11,164 nucleotides of DNA from JALZDI01 sp965653225 (GTDB taxonomy: Bacteria > Actinomycetota > Actinomycetes > Propionibacteriales > Nocardioidaceae): NCBI GenBank assembly GCA_965653225.1, contig CBFGZI010000123.1, positions 1 through 11,164 on the forward strand, given 5' to 3'. The first letter of the stretch is position 1; each line of letters opens with the position of its first letter. Shown here one piece after another: positions 1-6,440 of the stretch. The notes under the pieces were generated by a model. That model did no database searches. It was not told the DNA's origin and saw only the letters and a program-made list of their open reading frames with translations. The position numbers were made by a program, and so were the translations under genes.

Positions 1-298
1 CGGTCATCGCCTGCGTGGCCTCCATGTAGACCGCGTCGACGTCCGGCCGCTCCTCGCGGTCGACCTTGATGTTGACGAAGTGCTCGTTCATGTACGCCGC
101 GGTCGCCTCGTCCTCGAACGACTCGTGCGCCATCACGTGGCACCAGTGGCACGCGGCGTAGCCCACCGACAGCAGCACGGGCACGTCCCGCGCCCGCGCG
201 TCGGCGAAGGCCTCCTCGCCCCACTGCCACCAGTCGACCGGGTTGTCGGCGTGCTGCAGCAGGTAGGGGCTGGTCGCGTCCGCCAGGCGGTTGCTCAC
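1..298 (-). CDS. DUF255 / YyaL-like thioredoxin-fold protein, N-terminal part (cut by window edge)
   Basis: This is the first 99 codons of a protein that runs off the left edge. It matches the DUF255 (YyaL, spermatogenesis-associated protein 20-like) family: the opening NRLADATSPYLLQHADNPVD and the CHWCHVM motif (residues 50-56, with a CxxC pair at 50 and 53) are family hallmarks, followed by the conserved VDREERPDVD stretch at about 79-88. Full members are about 650-700 residues: an N-terminal thioredoxin-like domain, then an (alpha/alpha)6 barrel related to N-acylglucosamine 2-epimerases. The biochemical role is not firmly known; a redox or carbohydrate-related role is inferred from the folds. 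The GTG start is chosen because it overlaps the stop of the upstream gene in a GTGA arrangement and gives the usual family N-terminus. It is the third gene of the mca operon, a pairing also seen in mycobacteria. No signal peptide is visible, so it is probably cytoplasmic. Confidence 0.93.
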   Translation of the reverse strand, partial: MSNRLADATSPYLLQHADNPVDWWQWGEEAFADARARDVPVLLSVGYAACHWCHVMAHESFEDEATAAYMNEHFVNIKVDREERPDVDAVYMEATQAMT

Positions 299-663
299 AG
301 CCGAGAGGCACCGCCGTCGCCATCGGGGACGGAGCCCTCTCCCGGAGTCGCTCCACCCTGGGTCGCTCCACCCTGGGTCGCCCCGCCCGGGGTCGCCCCG
401 CCTGAGCCCGACGTGCTCGGAGCCGACCCGTCGCGCGGCGCGCCGTTGCGGACGGGCAGCGTACGACCCGCCTTGCTCCGGTCGACGCCGTCGTCGAAGT
501 CCACCTTCTTGAGCTGGCGGTTCATGCTGCGCCACAGCACGTAGATCGCCAGGCCCAGGAGCAGGATGATCACCAGCGCCAGCCACCCCGGCTTGACCTT
601 CGCCGGGTCGACGGCGAGCACGGTGGGGCCGTGCGTCGCGGCGGCGGTGAGCAGCGTCGTCAT
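295..663 (-). CDS. small single-pass membrane protein of the mca operon
   Basis: The 122-residue protein has a short N-terminal segment, one hydrophobic helix (about residues 27-45, WLALVIILLLGLAIYVLW), a conserved-looking juxtamembrane stretch RSMNRQLKKVDFDD (46-59), and a long hydrophilic tail rich in Gly, Ala, Thr and Pro. The tail carries four GGAT(P/Q) units (88-107) encoded by a 15-bp tandem repeat. The ATG start overlaps the mca stop (ATGA) and the TGA stop overlaps the GTG start of the DUF255 gene (GTGA), so translation of all three genes is probably coupled. The position matches the small hypothetical membrane protein between mca and the DUF255 gene in M. tuberculosis (Rv1083, from memory). 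Function is unknown; the positively charged segment after the helix suggests a cytoplasmic C-terminus. It is a real gene by overlap logic and position, although a longer open frame extends upstream through mca. Confidence 0.85.
   Translation of the reverse strand: MTTLLTAAATHGPTVLAVDPAKVKPGWLALVIILLLGLAIYVLWRSMNRQLKKVDFDDGVDRSKAGRTLPVRNGAPRDGSAPSTSGSGGATPGGATQGGATQGGATPGEGSVPDGDGGASRL
343..405. repeat. 15-bp tandem repeat encoding GGAT(P/Q)
   Basis: Four consecutive units of the form RGTCGCYCCRCCYKR are seen on the plus strand (starting at 346, 361, 376 and 391). The two starting at 346 and 361 are identical except for one base. On the minus strand they encode the GGATP/GGATQ repeats in the tail of the small membrane protein. 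Because the unit is a multiple of three, copy-number change would keep the frame. Confidence 0.85.
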
Positions 664-1568
664 GGGCCCATCGTCTCTCGTGCCGCAAACTCGCCGCCGA
701 CCAGGTCCCGAACCCCGGCGAACAGGTCGTCCTCGGGCAGCTCGACCTCGACCCGGCTGTGCACGAGCTCGTAGTCCTCGGTCGGCCACGCCGCCTGGTG
801 CACGTCCAGCGGCACGGCGAACCACGGCCCCTCGGGGTCGATCTGGGTGGCGTGCGCGAGCAGCGCGTGGTCGCGGATCGGGAAGTACTCCGCGCACGGC
901 ACCCGGGTGGTGATGCGCGCGGCGTGCTTGGGGTCGGGCTTCCACTCCTGCAGCCGCTTGGCGTACGGCGACTCCAGGCCGCGGCGTTCCATCTCGTCGT
1001 GCAGCGCCTGGGTGCGCTCGCGGTGGAACGAGTGGTGGTAGTACAGCTTCAGCGGCCGCCACGGCTCGCCGGCGTCCGGGTAGGCGTCCGGGTCGTCGGC
1101 CGCCTCCCACGCCGCCATCGTCACCTCGTGACAGCGGACGTGGTCGGGGTGCGGGTAGCCGCCGTTCTCGTCGTAGGTGGTGATCACGTGCGGCTTGAAC
1201 TCCCGGATCAGCCGCACCAGCGGCTTCGCCGACTCCTCCAGCGGGACCAGGGCGAAGCAGCCCTCCGGCAGCGGCGGCTTCGGGTCGCCCTCCGGCCAGC
1301 CCGAGTCGACGTAGCCCAGCCAGTCCTGACGAACCCCGAGGATCTCGCGGGCCCGGGCCATCTCCTGGCGCCGGATCTCGGTGATGTTGGCCAGGATGTC
1401 GGGTCGATCCATGTTCGGGTTCAGGATCGAGCCGCGCTCACCGCCGGTGCACGTCACGACGTGCACGTCGACGCCCTCGGCGACGTACTTCGCCGTACTC
1501 GCCGCCCCCTTGCTCGACTCGTCGTCGGGATGCGCGTGCACGTGCAGGAGCCGAAGTCGCTCACCCAC
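660..1568 (-). CDS. mca: mycothiol S-conjugate amidase Mca
   Basis: Mca is a zinc-dependent amidase that cleaves the amide bond of mycothiol S-conjugates, releasing a mercapturic acid for export and GlcN-Ins for mycothiol recycling; it acts in the cytoplasm in thiol-based detoxification. The 302-residue protein belongs to the PIG-L/LmbE family. The N-terminal AHPDDE (residues 12-17) and the later HPDH (140-143) carry the zinc ligands and catalytic acid. The TGGERGSILNP segment and TTYDENGGYPHPDH are close to known Mca and distinguish it from the paralogous deacetylase MshB, together with the C-terminal HATQIDPEGPWF and WPTEDYEL. The GTG start at 1568 is preferred because GAGG lies 5 nt upstream and the product begins right before the conserved core; an ATG at 1607 would add 13 residues with no family support. 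It heads a leftward operon and is divergent from the DUF4307 gene. Confidence 0.95.
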   Translation of the reverse strand: MGERLRLLHVHAHPDDESSKGAASTAKYVAEGVDVHVVTCTGGERGSILNPNMDRPDILANITEIRRQEMARAREILGVRQDWLGYVDSGWPEGDPKPPLPEGCFALVPLEESAKPLVRLIREFKPHVITTYDENGGYPHPDHVRCHEVTMAAWEAADDPDAYPDAGEPWRPLKLYYHHSFHRERTQALHDEMERRGLESPYAKRLQEWKPDPKHAARITTRVPCAEYFPIRDHALLAHATQIDPEGPWFAVPLDVHQAAWPTEDYELVHSRVEVELPEDDLFAGVRDLVGGEFAARETMGP

Positions 1569-1661
1569 GATGACCTCGCTTCGCTGTCCTGGTCTCCTCC
1601 GAGACAATGGTTACCGAAACCGCCTGGTTCGCGCGACTCGACCCGACCCCTGGAGCCCACC

Positions 1662-2111
1662 GTGTCCTCCGCCCGCCCCGGTACGCCCGCCGGCGGCCAG
1701 CCCGGCGCAGAGCCCCTGCGCAGGCCCGTCGACCGGTACGGCGCCCCCCGCCCGTGGGCGCGACCCCTCGCTATCGCCGTCGCCGCGGTGCTGGCGGTCG
1801 CCGGGATGGCGTGGCTGCTGTGGGCGGGTCTGTACCACGCGTCCCCGCCGGTGTCGGCGCAGCTGCGGGGGTTCCACGTACAGGGCGACGACACGGTGAG
1901 CGCCACCATCGACATGCACCGCAACCCCGGCGTGGCGGTCGTCTGCGTGCTGGAGGCGCAGGCGGCGGACCACTTCGTGGTGGGCGAGCGGCAGGTACGC
2001 GTGCCCGCCGGGCCGCAGCAGGCGCTCACACGCACCTACCGGATCGAGACCGAGCGGCCCGCCACCAACGCGGTGCTGGACGGCTGCCGACCCGCTCCCG
2101 GCCACGGCTGA
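1662..2111 (+). CDS. DUF4307 domain single-pass membrane protein
   Basis: The 149-residue product begins with a Pro/Gly/Arg-rich cytoplasmic segment containing RYGAP (about 25-29). One transmembrane helix follows (about 36-58, LAIAVAAVLAVAGMAWLLWA), then an extracytoplasmic beta-rich domain of about 90 residues. The tail pattern PVSAQLRGF..., VSATIDMHRNPG, AVVCVLEAQA, and a last segment ending in VLDGC is typical of DUF4307, an actinobacterial family of unknown function. Two cysteines (in VVCVLEA and LDGC) could form a disulfide outside the membrane. The GTG start is chosen because GGAG lies 6 nt upstream and a compact N-terminus precedes the helix. The gene is divergent from mca and precedes greA by 99 bp, the same order as in mycobacteria (Rv1081c/Rv1080c, from memory). 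No function is assigned. Confidence 0.9.
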   Translation: MSSARPGTPAGGQPGAEPLRRPVDRYGAPRPWARPLAIAVAAVLAVAGMAWLLWAGLYHASPPVSAQLRGFHVQGDDTVSATIDMHRNPGVAVVCVLEAQAADHFVVGERQVRVPAGPQQALTRTYRIETERPATNAVLDGCRPAPGHG

Positions 2112-2136
2112 GCGCTCGCAACCGGCTTTGCCCGGT

Positions 2137-2145
2137 TGGTAGTCT
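2137..2145 (+). promoter_or_regulatory. candidate extended -10 promoter for greA
   Basis: The motif TGGTAGTCT fits an extended -10 (TGN plus TANNNT, hexamer at 2140-2145). It lies in the 99-bp gap before greA, which would give a 5' leader of roughly 60 nt. No convincing -35 is seen, as is common with extended -10 promoters. This is inference from motif and location only. Confidence 0.4.
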
Positions 2146-2210
2146 GATTCTTTCCCAGAAAGTTCCGCGCGTTCCGCGTTGCCCGGAACAACGACGAGGA
2201 GCAAGGACCC

Positions 2211-2723
2211 GTGACCCAGCCGACCGACTCGAAAGAGATCTGGCTCACCCAGGACGCTTACGACAAGCTCACCGAGGAGCTGGAGTACCTCCGTGGCCCG
2301 AAGCGCTCCGAGCTGTCGGAGCGGATCAGCGCTGCGCGCGACGAGGGGGACCTCAAGGAGAACGGCGGTTACCACGCGGCCAAGGACGAGCAGGGCCACA
2401 CCGAGGCGCGGATCCGCCAGCTCGAGGACATGCTGCGCCGCGCGCACGTGGGCGAGACCCCGCAGGACGACGGCGTGGTGGAACCGGGCATGAAGGTCAC
2501 GGTCCGGTTCGTCGACCTCGACGACAGCGAGACCTTCCTGTTCGGTGCGCGCGAGCTGGCCGACTACGACCCGTCGGTCAAGGACCTCGCCGTCTACTCG
2601 CCGAAGTCGCCCCTGGGTGCGGCCATCAACTCGAAGAAGAAGGGCGACACGGTCAGCTTCAAGGCGCCCAACGGCAAGGAGCTGAAGGTCGAGATCGTCG
2701 ACGCCGTGCCGTTCGACGGCTGA
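2211..2723 (+). CDS. greA: transcription elongation factor GreA
   Basis: GreA binds the secondary channel of RNA polymerase and stimulates cleavage of backtracked transcripts, rescuing stalled complexes. The 170-residue protein has the expected layout. An N-terminal antiparallel coiled coil (about 10-80) has the tip motif GDLKENGGYHAAK, where D47 and E50 correspond to the acidic tip residues that coordinate catalytic magnesium. The C-terminal FKBP-like domain (about 88-168) contains the conserved SPLGAAI segment and the GDTVSFKAPNGKE loop. The GTG start is supported by GAGGAG 9 nt upstream and by the length; actinobacterial GreA proteins are about 160-170 residues. The neighbouring DUF4307 and mca genes are the usual actinobacterial context. 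It is probably transcribed from its own promoter in the upstream gap, perhaps with read-through from the DUF4307 gene. Confidence 0.97.
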   Translation: MTQPTDSKEIWLTQDAYDKLTEELEYLRGPKRSELSERISAARDEGDLKENGGYHAAKDEQGHTEARIRQLEDMLRRAHVGETPQDDGVVEPGMKVTVRFVDLDDSETFLFGARELADYDPSVKDLAVYSPKSPLGAAINSKKKGDTVSFKAPNGKELKVEIVDAVPFDG

Positions 2724-2730
2724 CCCACCT

Positions 2731-2768
2731 CCCCGGCGCACACCCCCGGCGCACACCCCGGGCGCACC
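2731..2768. repeat. 13-bp GC-rich tandem repeat downstream of greA
   Basis: Two identical 13-bp units CCCCGGCGCACAC (2731-2743, 2744-2756) are followed by a degenerate third (2757-2768). The array starts 8 bp after the greA stop. No function is evident. Confidence 0.75.
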
Positions 2769-2774
2769 CCCCAT

Positions 2775-2840
2775 GCCGTGACGCGCCAAGTTTCCCGGTA
2801 GCGGAGTCGTCACACCACCAGGAATATGGCGCTTCACGGC
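2775..2840. terminator. large hairpin between convergent genes, built from a TGGCGC-type repeat
   Basis: The left arm GCCGTGACGCGCCA (2775-2788) followed by TTTCC is matched by the right arm GGAATATGGCGCTTCACGGC (2821-2840). GCCGTGA pairs with TCACGGC, GCGCCA with TGGCGC, and the flanking UUCC with GGAA, leaving one mismatch, a small internal bulge and a loop of about 25 nt. Its place between the ends of greA and the leftward ABC operon suits a bidirectional terminator. There is no uridine tract, so classic intrinsic termination is not certain. It may equally be a dispersed repeat of the REP type. Confidence 0.6.
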
Positions 2841-2870
2841 TTGAGGGCCCCCTGAAGGCCACATGAGCGC

Positions 2871-2893
2871 CAGGAACTATGGCGCGTCACGCA
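2871..2893. repeat. third copy of the TGGCGC-type intergenic repeat
   Basis: CAGGAACTATGGCGCGTCAC closely repeats the segment at 2819-2838 (CAGGAATATGGCGCTTCACG) in the same orientation. It is inverted with respect to 2776-2795, with which it could form an alternative stem: CGTGACGCGCCA pairs with TGGCGCGTCACG. It ends 17 bp before the stop codon of the permease gene. Confidence 0.65.
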
Positions 2894-2909
2894 ATGTGCA
2901 GCGGCTGGG

Positions 2910-3751
2910 TCAGCGGCTGGCGGCCTTCTGGTACTTGCGCACCGCCAACGGCGCGAACACCGCGATGATCAGCGCGATGTAGACGCACGACATCACGACC
3001 GAGTGCTGCATCGGGAACGCGTCGCTCGGCGGTACCGGGTTGCCGAACAGCTCGCGGCAGGCGGTGACCACCGCGCTGAACGGGTTCCACTCCGCGACCG
3101 CCTGGATCCAGCCGGGCTGGGCGTTCATCGGCACGAACGCGGTGGACAGGAACGTCACCGGGAACAGCCAGATCAGCCCGGCCGACGCCGCGACCTCCAC
3201 CGACCGCACCGACAGCCCGACCAGCGCGCCCACCCACAGCATCGCGAACGCGAACGCGAGCAGCAGCGCGAACCCGGCGAGCCCCTGCAGCACGCCGTTG
3301 TGCCAGCGCCACCCGACCAGCAGCGCGCACACGACCATCACGACCATGATGAACGTGTTGAACACCAGGTCGCCCACGACGCGACCAGAGATCACCGCCG
3401 ACCGTGCGATCGGCAGCGACCGGAACCGGTCGATCAGGCCCTTCTGCATGTCGTCGGCCAGCCCGACCGACGACGAGGCCACCGCGAACGCCATCGTCTG
3501 CGCGAAGATCCCGGCCATCAGGAACTCGCGGTAGATCGCCGGGTCGGGCTGGTAGCCGGGAATCGGCACCGCGCCGCCGAACACGTAGGCGAACAGCAGC
3601 ACGAACATGATCGGCTGGACCGTCCCCCACATCGCCTGGTCGGGCACGCGCGGGATGCGCTTGAGGTTGCGCCAGGCGATGATCATGCCGTCGAGGAGCG
3701 CGGAGTTGCCGCCGACCATCCCCGTGCTGGGAGCCGTCTCGGTGGTGGTGG

Positions 3752-3755
<4 letters not shown>
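2910..3755 (-). CDS. ABC-2 type transporter permease (DrrB-like)
   Basis: This membrane subunit of an exporter pairs with the ATPase encoded directly upstream. The 281-residue protein has about six hydrophobic segments (roughly 45-63, 78-98, 128-150, 158-182, 188-208 and 252-272), the topology of ABC-2 permeases. The cytoplasmic signature GLIDRFRSLPIARSAVISGR (106-125) between helices 2 and 3 is typical of DrrB-type daunorubicin-resistance permeases, as is the WNPFSAVVTACRELFGNP stretch (223-240) before the last helix. The ATG start is set by its ATGA overlap with the ATPase stop, implying coupled translation and 1:1 synthesis. Substrate cannot be read from sequence; drugs, lipids or polyketides are all known for the family. 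It is last in the leftward operon and faces greA. Confidence 0.93.
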
Positions 3756-4765
<1,010 letters not shown>

Positions 4766-4781
4766 GTCATCCCCTCCTGGT

Positions 4782-4816
4782 TGTCAGCCGGAGATTCTTC
4801 CCCACACCCGCTGACA
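4782..4816. promoter_or_regulatory. inverted repeat in the leader of the ABC operon
   Basis: Perfect 7-bp arms TGTCAGC (4782-4788) and GCTGACA (4810-4816) continue after one mismatch with two more pairs (GG with CC). The repeat lies between the ilvA stop and the ribosome binding site of the ABC ATPase gene. It could be an operator, or a hairpin separating ilvA transcription from the transporter operon. No TetR- or other regulator gene is adjacent, so the binding factor is unknown. Confidence 0.4.
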
Positions 4817-4836
4817 GTTGCGACCGATTTCTACCC

Positions 4837-6072
4837 TCAGCCCAACTCGAGCGGATACTCCGCTGAACGCAGATGGGACAGCACCTCTTCCCGGTGCTCC
4901 GCGCCGCGGGTCTCCACCTGCAGCGCCACCTCGACCTCGTCGACGTGCAGCTGGGCCGACGTGCGTTCGTGGACGACGTCGAGCACGTTGGCCTCCGAGG
5001 ACGCCAGGTCGGCCAGCAGCCGCGCCAGCGCGCCGGGGTGGTCGGAGATGCGTACGCGGAACGACAGGTAGCGACCGGCCGCGGCCATGCCGTGCCGGAT
5101 CACCCGCATCAGCAGCAGCGGGTCGATGTTGCCGCCGGACAGCACCGGCACGACGGGACCCTCGAACGCCGACGGCCGGTCCAGGACCGCGGCCACCGCG
5201 GCCACGCCGGCCGGCTCCACCACCATCTTGGCGCGCTCGAGCAGCTGCAGCAGCGCGGTCGACATCGACTCCTCGGAGACCGTGACCACCTCGTCGACGT
5301 ACTTCTGGATGCCGGCGAAGGGCACCTGGCCGGGGCAGCCGACCGCGATGCCGTCGGCCATCGTGGCCATGCCGGAGATGGGGGTCGGCGCACCCGCCTC
5401 CAGCGACCGCGGGTAGGCGGCGGCCCGCTCGGCCTGCACGCCGACGACACGGACGCCCGGGTCGGCGGCCTTGACCGCGGTGGCGATGCCGGCCAGCAGC
5501 CCGCCGCCGCCGAGGGGCACGAGGACGGTGCGTACGTCGGGGCACTGCTCGAGGATCTCCAGGCCGCAGGTGCCCTGCCCGGCCACGATGTCGGGGTGGT
5601 CGAAGGGGTGGATGAGGACCGCGCCGGTGTCGGCGGTGAACTTCTGCGCCGCGGTCAGCGCCTCGTCGACGGTGTGGCCGTGGAAGCGCAGCTCGGCGCC
5701 GTACGCGCGGGTCGCCCTCTCCTTCGGTATCGGGGCGCCCTCGGGCATGAACACGGTGGCGCGGATGCCGAGGTGCTGTGCCGCCAGGGCGACGCCCTGC
5801 GCGTGGTTGCCGGCGCTGGCCGCGACCACTCCGTGCGCGCGTTCGTCGGCGTCGAGCCGGGTCATCCGCACCAGCGCACCGCGGATCTTGAACGAGCCGG
5901 TGCGCTGCAGGTTCTCGCACTTGAGGTACACCGGGGCGCCGGCCCGCTGCGACAGCCAGCGTGAGTCCTGCAGCGGCGTGGTCACCACCACGTCGGGGCT
6001 GTCGCGGTGGATCTTGCGGGCCTCTTCGATGTCCTGCGCGGTCACGGTCGGGACGTCGCTGTCGTTGACCAT
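4837..6072 (-). CDS. ilvA: threonine ammonia-lyase (threonine dehydratase) with one ACT-like domain
   Basis: This PLP enzyme converts L-threonine to 2-oxobutyrate and ammonia, the entry step to isoleucine, and often also acts on serine. In the 411-residue protein, the PLP lysine is K62 in SFKIRGA, SAGNHAQG (86-93) binds the substrate carboxylate, the glycine loop GGGGLLAG (188-195) holds the phosphate, and SGGN (312-315) contacts the ring. Residues about 335-411 (RYLSFRVRISDHPGALARLL...) form one ACT-like regulatory domain, so this is the shorter form rather than the E. coli IlvA type with two. Which role it has, biosynthetic or catabolic, is not decided by sequence. ATG 6072 is chosen because the homologous N-terminus starts here and a possible leaderless -10 (TAGGCT) lies 7 nt upstream; a longer in-frame extension to 6216 lacks family support. 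It ends 71 bp before the ABC ATPase gene. Confidence 0.94.
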   Translation of the reverse strand: MVNDSDVPTVTAQDIEEARKIHRDSPDVVVTTPLQDSRWLSQRAGAPVYLKCENLQRTGSFKIRGALVRMTRLDADERAHGVVAASAGNHAQGVALAAQHLGIRATVFMPEGAPIPKERATRAYGAELRFHGHTVDEALTAAQKFTADTGAVLIHPFDHPDIVAGQGTCGLEILEQCPDVRTVLVPLGGGGLLAGIATAVKAADPGVRVVGVQAERAAAYPRSLEAGAPTPISGMATMADGIAVGCPGQVPFAGIQKYVDEVVTVSEESMSTALLQLLERAKMVVEPAGVAAVAAVLDRPSAFEGPVVPVLSGGNIDPLLLMRVIRHGMAAAGRYLSFRVRISDHPGALARLLADLASSEANVLDVVHERTSAQLHVDEVEVALQVETRGAEHREEVLSHLRSAEYPLELG

Positions 6073-6079
6073 GCGGGCC

Positions 6080-6085
6080 AGCCTA
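6080..6085 (-). promoter_or_regulatory. candidate -10 element for leaderless ilvA transcription
   Basis: TAGGCT on the minus strand matches TANNNT and ends 7 nt before the ilvA ATG, placing transcription initiation at or next to the start codon. No good Shine-Dalgarno sequence is seen before this ATG, which supports a leaderless mRNA. A -35 at 17-18 bp is not recognisable. Confidence 0.4.
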
Positions 6086-6110
6086 GATGCCGAACCTGGT
6101 AGCGAGGCGG

Positions 6111-6356
6111 CTACTGCTGGTAGCCCTCCACCTCCGAGACCGGCCGCACCTTGGCGTGGCCCGGGTCCTCCCCCGCGTCGCGCAGCGCACGCCGCTGGCG
6201 CAGCAGGTCCCAGCACTGGTCGAGGGTCTGCTCCATCGACCGCAGCCGCTGCTGCTACTCCTCGGCGGTGATCTCGCCCGCCTGCAGGCGCGAGCGGAGC
6301 GTGTGCTCCTCGTCGACCAGGTCCTGTACGCGCCGCATGATGTCCTTGTCCGTCAC
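6111..6356 (-). pseudogene. DUF2630 family protein interrupted by an in-frame TAG at codon 34
   Basis: Reading through one stop, the frame from the GTG at 6356 gives an 81-position product that matches DUF2630, a small actinobacterial family of unknown function. The first part is TDKDIMRRVQDLVDEEHTLR and SRLQAGEITAEE; then comes TAG (6255-6257); then QQRLRSMEQTLDQCWDLLRQ, RRALRDAGEDPGHAKVRPVS and EVEGYQQ, ending at a second TAG (6111-6113). Both halves lie in the same frame and join without gap, so the break is one base change, most simply from GAG or CAG (Glu or Gln). The core LDQCWDLLRQRRA lies after the stop. Predicted structure is a charged helical hairpin. The first part alone would be a 33-residue peptide. 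It may be a recent pseudogene, a sequencing error, or a suppressed codon. It lies 84 bp after the phosphatase gene and 38 bp before ilvA. Confidence 0.85.
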
Positions 6357-6440
6357 CCCACCATGGTCGCCATCATCCCTGGGGCGCGTCCACCCGCCCC
6401 CGGCTGCCGCAGCTGGCCCCGGTGGCGGGCCCCCGGTGGT

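Noticed and set aside
343..405. Tandem repeats as a possible CRISPR array
   Set aside because: The units are contiguous without spacers and encode an in-frame protein repeat.
1569..1661. A SigR/SigH-type stress promoter (GGAAT-N18-GTT) for mca
   Set aside because: mca is under SigR control in Streptomyces (from memory), but no good match to this motif is visible in the divergent gap. CGAAC on the minus strand is too weak.
2171..2189. GTTCC/GGAAC inverted repeat in the greA leader
   Set aside because: Only 5-bp arms with a 9-nt loop, which is expected often by chance.
1607..2866. Plus-strand open frame covering the DUF4307 and greA genes in another frame
   Set aside because: Its product is Arg/Pro/Gly-rich and resembles nothing, while the two genes it overlaps are well supported.
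6073..6216. N-terminal extension of IlvA to an upstream ATG
   Set aside because: The added residues are Ala/Gly/Pro-rich and overlap the DUF2630 frame. The family N-terminus fits the start at 6072.
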